This document shows positions 33,440 through 43,293 of a DNA stretch of 64,000 nt, one piece after another. This stretch comes from Thozetella sp. PMI_491. Its lineage: Eukaryota > Ascomycota > Sordariomycetes > Chaetosphaeriales > Chaetosphaeriaceae. The stretch is taken from assembly GCA_021432635.1 (NCBI GenBank), contig MU270028.1:854420-918419 (forward strand), in the 5' to 3' direction. The translations under genes and the position numbers were made by a program. The notes beneath the pieces were generated by a model that worked only from the letters and a program-made list of their open reading frames with translations, did no database searches and was not told the origin of the DNA. Numbering within the stretch: the first letter of the stretch is position 1; each line of letters opens with the position of its first letter.

Positions 33440-34823
33440 CTATCTCCTGATGGTCGACATTTCCAGCCCAGATTCTGACGCAGAGTTCAGCCAGCTGTTC
33501 CCGAGCGGTGGCGCCTGCGTCCTCCACTTGGACTCGTTGCTTCGAGTGGCGTATAGTTTATCCCGGCCGTTATATTCGAGAGTGGGAGCTGGTGTCGCAA
33601 CAAGGCGGCTTTCGCTGCGATCGGGAAGCGCCGGACTCTTTTTGGTGCTGTAGTGGCTGAGATACGGCGTCCCGTGACTTCTTGAGGTCTTAATGAGGAC
33701 GCGCAGGACTGGAATGGACGTAGCGATAATCGTAATGGCTGTCTCGGCCGTCGCGAGGATCATGAGGCTGACGCCAGTAACTGATATCGCAAAGTAAGCG
33801 CTGGAACTATATTATAGGCGGATGCGACGATCTTACTAGTATCCGGGTTGCTGATAGCAGACAACGTAGCAGTCTTGGCGATGGAGGTAACTCCAGCACT
33901 GGAAAGATTTCATTAGTGCATCTTTCCCAGCGAGAACATTCGCTTGAGACTCCGAGAAACTTACAAGATGCCCATGCTCATGGCACTCAACAGACCGAGG
34001 CGCTCTTTTCGGTTTAACGAGCGTCGAGTTATAATCCTCCAAGGCAGAACGGCTAATAGGATATCCATTGCTCCGGAATAAGCTACAAAAAGGGACGGGG
34101 CGGTTAGCGGGGCGGCCCGAGAGATCGCAAGCGTCGTGTGATCGTGACGCGACTAATGTGGCTTACCCGAAGAAAAGGAATTATAAGTGACGATGACGTT
34201 TGGCGACCAGCATTTCCCCGGCACGCTGAAATCCCATAGTCTCTGCACGGGCGTACACTGAACGTACGTGAATACGGCGCTGAGGCCGAGAAACAGGTTG
34301 ACGGTCACAATCGTAATCCAGACAGTTTTCCGCATCCAGCCATCTGTGAACCGAAGTAAAGTGATGGCGAACGACGTTTTGCTCCAGGCGGCCGCGACGA
34401 TGGAGCAGACGCCGGTCACATTCGCTATAAAGAGGTAAGTAGTCCAGTCTGTGATATCCCACGAGTGCTTCCCGAAGCCGAGGTGGACAAGGTAGGTCAG
34501 CAACGAAGTCTGAGCGACAAGGCAACCCTGGCGAGTTGGTGGTTAGAAGCCGTGCCAAGGCCGCAGGAGACAAAAAGCCCAGGGACTCTCACAAAAGCCG
34601 CGACAAGAACGTAGTCATCCCACCACAACTTCTTTCCTCGGGTGGCCTTGCAATACAATCGAAGTACGAGGAACACGGCGGCGAGGCCAGTTAGAACCCA
34701 GATCACGGCGGCAAACCAGGGCCCTTGGTTGTCGTGAGGGAGGTTGTCGGGGGTGTTGGCAGTGGTGTCTCTAGCCCTCACGGAGGGCAGTAGAATATCG
34801 GCATCATGAGCGAATGCCGGCAT
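33440..34823 (-). CDS. Rhodopsin-domain (Pth11-like) integral membrane protein
   Basis: Five exons (34823-34593, 34527-34167, 34082-33965, 33898-33837, 33780-33440) give 370 residues. Seven membrane segments follow the fungal rhodopsin-domain layout: WFAAVIWVLTGLAAVFLVLRLYCKATRGKKLWWDDYVLVAA, YLFIANVTGVCSIVAAAWSKTSFAITLLRF, WITIVTVNLFLGLSAVFTYVQCTPVQRLWD, then SGAMDILLAVLPW, and AETAITIIATSIPVLRVLI. There is no N-terminal CFEM domain. The cytosolic tail is about 80 residues, Ser/Arg-rich. Such proteins are proposed GPCR-like sensors in filamentous ascomycetes; the ligand is unknown. Start chosen at the first true ATG (MPAFAHDAD). Confidence 0.85.
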
Positions 34824-36738
34824 CCTGGTTGCGCCCTCATGGGCCTTCTCGCCTGTATTGCGGGAAGATGTGACCAAGATCTCTCATTTTTTGGCTCTGG
34901 CAGATCTCGACATAGTTATGAAGACTCTACGAACTAGGCTCCATCCACACCAAACTGCAAAGTCTCCTTCGGGATGCTGCTCACATGCCCGGGGGTACAC
35001 GCTTCAAACAGCACAGCTGCAGCATGGAGGCTTGGCCCCGGGGTCTCGGTCAGTGCAGCGCTCGTCGGATGCCCAAACCTGGAAATGACTTCGCCCGGTC
35101 GTGAGCGAGTGACGCCAATCATGTCCTACGATTCTCTGGTACCGGTGAGCATCCATGCATACGCACTGACGCTACCGTCGCGCACGGACACCACGTCGCT
35201 CTCTTTGCGTGCCCCGCCGCAAGAGAATATTGACGACAATTGCGGCAAGGGGAAGGCGGGGGAAGGGGACGGGCTCGGGCCGCGGGAGGGCATCATTGCC
35301 ACATGCAGTCAGGCGGACCAGCAGAGTGCAGCAAACTTGGTGTTGACAACAGCGGACGGCCAAGGCTCTCCGGGACCCGGGCCCATGGGCTGCACTGTTT
35401 GGCACCTATCCCTACACAATTCCGGGGGTAAGCGACGAACACTGGCCCGTGCCATGCCCGTTCGGCCAGCACGGGATGCATGTCGAACGTCAGGCTAGCC
35501 CCGGCGACACAGATCCTGAACCGCAAGTCGTGCCAGAAAGGACCAGGGTGCCGTCTCGGGAGGCTTTCCCGCTACCAAACGAGAACTTGCCCGTGTATCA
35601 GCCAGATTGTCCAGGGTGCGCCTTTTTCTTCATTTCTACACTACCGCGGCTGTGTCGTTTTAACCCAAGCTGCGCCCCAGTGCGTTCGATCAAAACGGTA
35701 GCTGCTGAACACCGCGATCCGCCCATTTGGCTGGCCAAGCTACTGCTGCGAAGCCCTTAGGGCAAGGCGAGCCGGCCTGTGCATTTGCGCACACGTGCGT
35801 TTGTCCTACACACCACCAGTGTTCCACGCCGCTGCCAGTCCCCGAATGGTCGATGTTGCGCTTATCAGTAGGAATATTTATACATATCCAGGATTCTTTG
35901 TCATTACTGCAGCTTCCTTTGAAGCAGTGCCTCTTCCTTTTGCGGTACACCTCTAATAGTATCGAGGCAGACTCAGCGCCACTAGGGCATCTTGGAGCGA
36001 CGGGACGGTAGAGGAACCATGCAGGGGTAGGGAAACTTAATTTCGGTGCTAAGATATCTTGCACATGGTATTCCGTACCTACTCTTCCGCGTATTGCTCT
36101 CAGAGCATGTGCTGTGCCTCATCGAATGGCGCGCAGCAGGTAGCCTCCCGCTCATTGCGCCTCGCTCATGAGTTGGATAGCCTAGGCCAACACTAACGCT
36201 TTCTAGTCGGGAGTCGTGAGCCTCATCAGGAGGCTAGGTATTGAAAACAGCCTTTCTCAGCTCAAACGGGATTGTCAAATCCAAAGTGGTAGGGTGAGAT
36301 TGTAAACACCACGCGTCAAATAGAATGTAGGACGGCGGCAGACACGGTAATAACTCTATTTTTAGTATTTCCGCTTGTTGGGAATTACTTGCGACATTAT
36401 TCCTGAAAGCACATATCTTTCGTGCTTCCTAAGTGCTGCTCTTGTCAAAAGAACCAACGGCATTTGTGGCAAACGGATCGGATGACCGCCCCCAAAATGC
36501 CCAATGTGCAGTTTGGGAAGTAACGGCCCCCTCTGCGATATGGGTCCTACTGTGCTGCATTCAGTCGGACTAGAAGCGCAGAAGAGCTACCGAGCCAATA
36601 GCTTCATCGAGCTGATCCCGAAGTTTAGTACGTGCATCGGATGATTCTGACATGGATCAAGGCCGAGAGGCAGTGGCCAATCTTCCGGACTCCCGTAAGC
36701 TCAGAGAAGGTATGTTGAGCTCTATTCTCCGGGCTCTA
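34824..36738. other. 1.9-kb intergenic region
   Basis: Long GC-rich frames on both strands at 34858-35760 lack motifs and overlap each other, which suggests composition rather than coding. No RNA gene or repeat seen. Confidence 0.4.
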
Positions 36739-39060
36739 TTATCCCGAGAATGCCATCTCGGGAAGCAACTGCCACTTCCCCCAATCTGACATCTGCGCAT
36801 TTACCTGCAAATGCGGCGGAGGATACAGTCCGTAATCGAGGGACCACCCTTGATACGTGCCTAGGTCGTCAGGCGGCGAAGGGAGAGGTTCTAAAGGAGG
36901 CTGGTCTCCCAAAACCAAGCCGTCAAAGCCCGCCCCGATCTGGACAAGGTCCCCAGCATCAAACACCAGTCCCGCTACCGAAGAAGCCCCTGCATATATC
37001 ATATCCTCGACAACCATGCACCCCGATTCCTCGTCTAGTGGAGCGACTGCTTGTCTCCTGGCGGAGCGAGCCCTGGCCAACAGCTTCATTAAAGGCTTAT
37101 ACGCGTCGCAGTCGGTGCCCTCGCGGACAACAGAGTGGCCGTTCATGCGGGGGTTAGTCCCTCTTGAGGCCGCTGCGATATTTTCCCCGAGCTGAAGGCC
37201 TGCCTCCACTGTACTCCAGGCTCTGTCGACCAGCTTACCCTTTGTCCGAACACACAGCTCCGTGAGCAGAAAGGTAATCGCATACCACTGGATGTAAGTC
37301 TCGCATAGCCACCGCCACTTTCGCGTGCGCACCTCCGTGTTCAGACGGAGCCAGTGTTCTACGCACTCGATTGCCGAGGTGAATAGTCCATCTCTAGCTT
37401 CCTGTGAGAGGCCTCCCCTGCCCCGTTTCCGGAGAAATGGGTGGTGTGCGATGAGCCGCATTTTGATCGTGACGAGCTTGGAGATGGTTGAGATATACCA
37501 GGGAAGAGGGTCTGAAAGGTTGCAGTGCTTGAGGTAGCGCTCTTCCACTTGCTTCTCAGATTCTTCAATACACGCCATCTGTTCGGCCAGAGCTTCTGGT
37601 GTGTAGTCTTTCTCGGAAATTCCAGGCTGCCCGGCTGGGGCGTGCTGTATTAGACGATAAAAGACTTTGGTAGCCTCGAATCGTACTGTGCTGAACGTGG
37701 CTTCTGTGATGCCCACTCTAGACTCGGGCATTTCCGTCATTGTCACAGTCAAACTGGCGTCGTCGATGTTGGTAGGCCCAAGGGTGTCGACAGCGGCATA
37801 TGCAATAGCCCCGTCATAGCCAGAGTCTTCGGCCGCTCGCGAATCCAAGACACAAATAGACCACCACAGCCTGCGTCTCATCTCTACCGCATACGGTGTT
37901 AGCTTGTAATGCGTGCCGTCTCGATGCAGGCCGGCGTTCTGAGCAAGTCGAACTGCCAAGGCAGTCAGTGTCCACATGAGCTGGATGCTGCAATGGTTGC
38001 GCAGTCCGGTCAAAAAGAGCACGAAAGCTTGCAGCACCATAATCTCTGTTGTTTCGAGAAAACTAGCGCGCGAGAGGGCTTTCTCCATGGCGTGTCGGTA
38101 TATCCGAATCAGGTAGGCTTTACTGGCACCCAGAAGTCCCAGGCATTCTTCTTCGCTCAGGCTGACCACAGCCGAGAAGTAGATGGCGAAGAGGAGAGCT
38201 TCGAAGCCTCTGGAGATTTGGCCGAGATTTCCCGGGGCGTGGACTACATGTGGCTCGATGCTGGGGATGTGCAGAACCTTTAGAAGCGGATCACAATTTT
38301 CTTTAAATATTTGCCAGTAAACTGGTATCTTGGGTGGGGCTGGATGAAGAGCCATTAAGTTGCCTAGGGCTGAGCTGAGACCGAAGCCGAAGGAGTAACA
38401 TTGGCCCGTGCTTGGGAACTCATCTGGCATGCCGGGAAGTTGGTATTCTTCTTTCTGGTCGGGGCCATCGTTCAGTAGAGACTTCAAATCTTCCACCTAA
38501 ATGCAAGAATGAGTTAGTACAGTACTCTAGCGAGTCGTGGATTTGGTCAGGCGTACCTCCTCGTGCAGACTGGCCCAGAAGCTGGTAGACATGTATCTGC
38601 TCCTCCCATTTCCGATCGCTAATCTCCCAGGCTCTATCCGCTGGTTGGCTCCGTTCCTGGTGGCTGGCCCGTCGCTTACTTCCGGTCGTGGAGCATCCTC
38701 GGGCTTGTGTGGTCCGGAGCCACTCTCCAACTCTCCCTGCGCGGGTACCCGGGAAGATAATGCTCCATGATCCGCCTTGAGATGCTCGATCTGCGCCTCG
38801 AGGTACCGCAGCCGCTCCATGGCTCCTAATGGTGCTTTGTGCCTGCTCGAGGGGCGCCTCGAAGGAAAGACGCACTCCACAGACGCTCGACGACAGCTCA
38901 TGCAGGGATGCATCCTATCGCAGCGCTTCTTCCTCTTGCGACAGAAGGAGCACGAGTACGGATTCAACATGCCCGTACCCAATAGATGTGTCACTGTACC
39001 CTGGCTATCCTGAGGGGGAGGGGATGTCCCCTCTGGATGCAGCTCATCGTGCGACGCCAT
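36739..39060 (-). CDS. Zn2Cys6 transcription factor, paralogue of the 21.7-kb regulator
   Basis: Two exons (39060-38557, 38496-36739) give 753 residues. The zinc cluster is CSFCRKRKKRCDRMHPCMSCRRASVEC, followed by an Arg-rich linker and a leucine-containing coiled region (MERLRYLEAQIEHLKADHGAL). The 60-bp intron joins SLHEE to VEDLKSLL. The fungal trans domain contains KIPVYWQIFKENCDPLLKVLHIPSIE and MVLQAFVLFLTGLRNHCSIQLMWTLTALAVRLAQNAGLHRDG, matching the first regulator almost segment by segment. It is divergent (740 bp) from the isochorismatase-family gene, the usual position of a pathway-specific regulator. That makes it the best candidate controller of the hydrolase genes at 39.8-43.3 kb. 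Confidence 0.92.
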
Positions 39061-39800
39061 AGTAGTCGCTAATACGCCAAGGGACGCAGTGAGGGGGCAT
39101 GTGTTGACGTGATACACCTAAGCTATCCCGTGCAGCTGTCGGACTCTCGGGGTGCGCCGCGACGTTGACATCAAAGTCCGCTTGGTTCGGTATTTAAAGG
39201 AGGATGCTTTACACGCTATGGCGGAGTCTTGGCAAAGTCCGCCCGTCTGGGGCAGTCCCAAGGTGCTCACATAAGCGGGATCTCTGCGTGCAGGGCTACC
39301 AGCAAAAGATCTTGCATCGCTTGGCCATTGGCCACCCGCAGGTCCCGCTACTAGACTCGCCACAATTTGGTGCAAGCCCCTGAGTAATCCGCACCTGCGC
39401 TAGCTCGGGTCATGCCGACAGGAAGGGGCCCATGCGAATGCGAGTTCCGGCCCGAAGCTGGAGGAGTCAAATCTCAAGGCATGCGGCATAGGCCTTGCTT
39501 TGTCTTGCATGCAGCCAGGTCCTTCAAAGAGTCTAGAGTAGAAACATCGCCCTATCAAGTTACACGCGCCAATTACAAGATGCCGTGCGGCTACGTCACC
39601 AAGAGACATTGTCGGACTCCGCCATGAAGAGCCATTGCTTGTTTCATAGCCCAAGAGTCAACCAAGAAGGCACCAGAGGTTATAAATGCGCTGGTTATAT
39701 CCATTTGAACGCATATTAACCTGGTTTTCTTTTCTTTGCCTGTCAGACGAATAATCCAATCTGTTGAAAGAATACCCTGCGAATAAACACAAATTTTACA
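39061..39800. promoter_or_regulatory. Divergent promoter, Zn2Cys6 regulator / isochorismatase-family gene
   Basis: This 740-bp region separates two start codons. It contains an inverted repeat at 39220-39243 with arms GGCGGA and TCCGCC and a 12-bp spacer, that is CGG-N14-CCG. AAAGTCCGC occurs at 39174-39182 and again at 39234-39242. Zn2Cys6 dimers bind paired CGG triplets, so this is a plausible autoregulatory or target site. Binding is inferred. Confidence 0.45.
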
Positions 39801-40598
39801 ATGCTCCCACCTCCGGTTCCGTATATTCGACTTGATGCCAACGATGCAGTCAGCACTGCCCGTTTTCGCTACTTCAGTCAACCAAGCTAACAGAGGATAT
39901 AGGTTCTCATCGCTGTCGACTACCAAGAGGGACTCTTCAACCTTGTCCGCGACGTCCTGCCGCCGAGACTGAAGCCGAACCTGCTCTGCCACGCTGCACT
40001 CGCCAAGATCTTCAATCTTCCTGTCATACTCACCACCACGGCTGACACTGGTCCCAATGGCCCAATCATCCAGGAAATACGCGAAATGCACCCCGATGCC
40101 ACATTCGTCCGCCGCGCGGGCGAAGTCAACGCCTTTGATAATCCAGAGTTCCGTGCCGCCCTAAAGGCTACCGGCCGCAAGCAAGTCATCATCGGCGCGC
40201 TTCTAACGGAAGTTTGTAAGTCGGGGCCTTCCCTAAGCACTCTCTTCCGCCGCTGTGGCTGGTTGCTGACTCCTTGGCTTTCCCCTTCAGGTACCACCTT
40301 CCTCGCTCTCTCCCTTCGGGCCGAGGGCTATGACGTATGGGCCAACCTGCAGGGTTCTGCTTCGGCCGAGAAGGAGTTTTCCGACCATGCTTACAGCCGA
40401 CTAAGGGACGCCGGTGTGCACATTCTTGACTCTCTAGGTATCGCGATGGAGATGATGCGGGACTGGAACGGCACCCCTGGGGCACGGGAGGTGATGCCCT
40501 GGATCGATCAGTATGTGCCATCGTACGGGTTCTTGGCTAGGGCGTACCGCGCGGCGATAACCGATGCTGCAGCAGCGTCCGATGACAATAAGCAGTAG
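39801..40598 (+). CDS. Isochorismatase-family (cysteine) hydrolase
   Basis: Three exons (39801-39848, 39903-40215, 40291-40598) give 222 residues. The fold signature VLIAVDYQEGLFNLV places the catalytic Asp at residue 22. LPVILTTTADTGPNGPII is followed by FVRRAGEVNAFDNPEFRAALKATGRKQVIIGALLTEVC with the nucleophile Cys121 split by the second intron; CTTFLALSLRAEGYDVW completes the core. RAGxxNAFDN groups it with the YcaC-like branch rather than true isochorismatases or nicotinamidases. The natural substrate of that branch is uncertain; amide or imide hydrolysis is plausible. The protein is probably cytosolic. It is divergently arranged with a Zn2Cys6 regulator and followed by two further hydrolase genes. 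Confidence 0.9.
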
Positions 40599-40786
40599 CC
40601 TTATAGGGCTATCATCTGTCACAGACTAGTCACAAATATTTTATATCGTGAGCTAGGTACAATGCTAAACCAAGAAGCAAATTGTTTTTTAAGCGGCTTC
40701 AATTCCCTAGACCAGTCCCAACCATCACCGCTTAGCGGCCTAGGCAGAATGATTTGGAAGAACTGCTCACTCCCTCAAGTACCCCC

Positions 40787-41701
40787 TCACTCTTGGTTCA
40801 ACGACTCGGGGAGCCACTGGGCTATCTCACGCCCAATAGCATGTGGATGGTCTTCCTGCACATAATGCCGACCAGCTCCTAGATACACGCCTCTCGTGTT
40901 CCGTAGCTTTTGCATGAACTTCTCCGCTGTGTCTGGGGTGATGATGACACCTGGAGAAACCCAGAAGAAGAGCTTCGGAATGTTGGTCTCAAACAGCCAC
41001 GCCATATATAATTGGACCTTATCCCATACATCCGCTGGCTCTCCTGCAATTGGAATCTCGTTCGGAAACCGCCACACAGGCTCTCGAGATGCCGGGTCGA
41101 GGAACGGCTGCCGATAGTGCGCCATTTCTACCTCGGTCAACTTCCGTATAACGCTTCCCGGTAGCACCTTCTCGACGAAAATGTTCTGATCGATTAACAA
41201 CTGGCGCCCTAGCTTCGGGTCACGAAAGGGGCGAAAATTTGCAGCAACTTCTGGAGGGAACACGTCCCAGCTGTCAGCCGGCACCACGAACTCCATAAAG
41301 CAGAGGCCGACAACACGGCCTTGGTGACGTCGCGCCCAATCGAAGCCGAGTGCGGAGCCCCAATCATGGAGAACAAGAGTGATCGTTTCGGTCGGCAACA
41401 CTGCATCCAGGAATGCGTCCAGGTATCGCTGTTGGTCTGCTACGCGATACGCGAGTCCTGGGACCTTCCCCGAATCGCCGAAGCCGATCAAGTCTGGAGC
41501 AATGCACCGACTCTTGCTAGAGACGTGTGGGATGACATTGCGCCATAAGTAGGAGGAGGTTGGGTTGCCGTGCAGGAATACCGTCGCGGATGCGGTTGAA
41601 TTACCAACATCGACATATGCAATGTGGCTGTCGAGGACCTGAATTCTCCGCATTGTGAAGGGAAAGTCGGCGGGAATGAGCTCGGGTGGGCCAGTAGTCA
41701 T
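40787..41701 (-). CDS. Haloalkane dehalogenase-like alpha/beta hydrolase (subfamily II pattern)
   Basis: A single exon of 304 residues. The oxyanion/halide motif is FLHGNPTSSYLWRN with Asn46. The nucleophile motif is VLHDWGSALGF with Asp113 followed by the halide-stabilising Trp114. The catalytic acid is Glu137 in CFMEFVVP, and the base is His279 in GRHYVQEDHPH. Asp-to-Glu spacing is 24 and Glu-to-His is 142, the same as I recall for DhaA (106/130/272). That supports true subfamily-II dehalogenase chemistry: hydrolysis of a carbon-halogen bond by an Asp ester intermediate. An epoxide hydrolase is less likely because the acid sits after strand 6 and the HGNP/MEF motifs fit dehalogenases. It is intronless among intron-rich neighbours, so bacterial transfer is possible. 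The real substrate is unknown. Confidence 0.87.
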   Translation of the reverse strand: MTTGPPELIPADFPFTMRRIQVLDSHIAYVDVGNSTASATVFLHGNPTSSYLWRNVIPHVSSKSRCIAPDLIGFGDSGKVPGLAYRVADQQRYLDAFLDAVLPTETITLVLHDWGSALGFDWARRHQGRVVGLCFMEFVVPADSWDVFPPEVAANFRPFRDPKLGRQLLIDQNIFVEKVLPGSVIRKLTEVEMAHYRQPFLDPASREPVWRFPNEIPIAGEPADVWDKVQLYMAWLFETNIPKLFFWVSPGVIITPDTAEKFMQKLRNTRGVYLGAGRHYVQEDHPHAIGREIAQWLPESLNQE

Positions 41702-42411
41702 CTTCGATACGATCTATACGGCCTTTAATTATACAGGGACGACCAAGAAATGATACCCTTGTTGGGAGGGAGAAGATACTGTTTTCATGCTACTTATCTC
41801 AGACAGGTAGGGGAAAGATGGCACGGCCAAAGCATTTATACCAGTGTCGAATTTAATGACATTCATCGATTTGGTATTAGCTCATCTTGAATCAGCTCGC
41901 CTTCATACTGACTAAATATCTAAATCCCGATCAATGTCGGGGAGTATCCTAAAGGCAAATACAATCGGTACTGAAACGCGTATGAGTTCACGGCCTCGGA
42001 GGCTCAACGTAAGTAATCGCAAGGCCGAGCGGAGAGCGACGGCCGAATCTCGATTACTAAACACAGCGTCACACCTCGATTTCTCGGCTTCGTGGCCTGA
42101 GAGGCGGCCGATAATATAACCGCTGTCGTCGCTCCGAACAGGTTCGGAGCTTTGTTCTTCTATTCGTATGGTACTTGCAGCTAGAAGTTTCTATCCAGGA
42201 TACTATTAGCTGAGAGGGAGGTAAATTATAGAAAAATGCGCATATCCTCCGAATAGCTACGGCGTCAGTCGCCACCCTTGCAATTGGATACTCTCTATAT
42301 AAATAGCAAGGCCCAAGCGCGCTGTAGACTGGTACAAGCACGTAAAGAACAAATTGATCCTCATCCATACTTATTCCTTGAATTGGTAAACACTTCACAT
42401 TCGGGCTCTTA
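41702..42411. promoter_or_regulatory. Divergent promoter, dehalogenase-like / alpha-beta hydrolase
   Basis: This 710-bp region lies between two divergent starts. It contains a perfect inverted repeat at 42131-42150: arms GCTCCGAAC (42131-42139) and GTTCGGAGC (42142-42150) with a 2-bp centre. The element includes an everted CCG/CGG pair, a known recognition geometry for Zn2Cys6 proteins. A TATATAAATA-like sequence at about 42295-42305 lies about 110 bp upstream of the plus-strand start. Function is inferred. Confidence 0.5.
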
Positions 42412-43293
42412 ATGTCAGATTTAACTGCGACAATGTCATCAACCAAAACAACGAAAGTTGTCAAAGTCAGCGAGGATACCGAGATTCGTCTCGACTTGAC
42501 AACCCCTTCGGGAAACGGGAGGGACGATACGCCAACCTTCTTTTTTATTCACATCTGGGGTGGATCGTCAGACACGTATTCATCTTTGGTCAAGGTCCTC
42601 TCGCCCTTCTTTCCTACCGTCGCTGTTAATCTTCGCGGCTGGGGTGGCTCGTCCGGTCCTGATGATGCTGGAGCCTACAAAATTACAGACCTCGCGTCTG
42701 ATGTGGAATTTGTGATCGGCACCCTGGGTTTGCGATCCGTTATACTCGTCGGCCACTCGATGGGTGGCAAGGTAGCCGAAGCAGTCGCTGGACGACATGC
42801 CCTCCCGACCGGCGTCTTGAAGGGCTTGGCTCTGCTTGCCCCTGCCCTACCCGGTCCAATGTCCTTCCCTGACCCGAGCATGAAGGAGCTGCAAATACAT
42901 GCCTTTGATACTGCCGAGAATGCGGAGGCCATCATTCGCGCCATTCTCATTGCGCCGGAGAACTTGGTCTCCAACGATGTTCTTGTCCGATCTACGGCAG
43001 GCATTGCGCTTCGTGGAAGCAAATGGGCGAAGGCTGCATGGCCGAGCTATGGTATGGCTGAGGACATCACAGAGCTGTTTGATCGCATCGATGTAGATGT
43101 GCTGGTAGTGGCGGGAGAAAAGGACATGGTCGAGCCGGCTGAAAGGATGAAAACAGAGATCGTGGACAAGTTGAGCGGCAGGACGAATAGGAAGACGACC
43201 ATGGTGATTATAAAAGGTTCTGGTCATTTACTCCCAGCCGAGAAGCCAGAGGACGTGGCTTTAGCTTTGAAGGAATTTGCGCAACAGCTTTAA
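42412..43293 (+). CDS. Alpha/beta hydrolase (serine nucleophile)
   Basis: A single exon of 293 residues; an in-frame ATG seven codons later (MSSTKTTK) is an alternative start. Motifs in order: IHIWGGSSDTYSSL oxyanion strand, VNLRGWGGSSGP, the nucleophile elbow VGHSMGG with Ser116, the acid in VVAGEKDMVEP (Asp238) and the base in KGSGHLLPAEKP (His272). There is no signal peptide, so the protein is probably cytosolic. The family includes esterases, C-C hydrolases and perhydrolases; the substrate cannot be assigned. It is divergent from the dehalogenase-like gene and could act on the alcohol or ester products of the same pathway. Confidence 0.9.
   Translation: MSDLTATMSSTKTTKVVKVSEDTEIRLDLTTPSGNGRDDTPTFFFIHIWGGSSDTYSSLVKVLSPFFPTVAVNLRGWGGSSGPDDAGAYKITDLASDVEFVIGTLGLRSVILVGHSMGGKVAEAVAGRHALPTGVLKGLALLAPALPGPMSFPDPSMKELQIHAFDTAENAEAIIRAILIAPENLVSNDVLVRSTAGIALRGSKWAKAAWPSYGMAEDITELFDRIDVDVLVVAGEKDMVEPAERMKTEIVDKLSGRTNRKTTMVIIKGSGHLLPAEKPEDVALALKEFAQQL

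Noticed and set aside
34858-35760. Several GC-rich open frames on both strands
   Set aside because: They overlap each other in conflicting frames, lack domains and have no splice-consistent extension.
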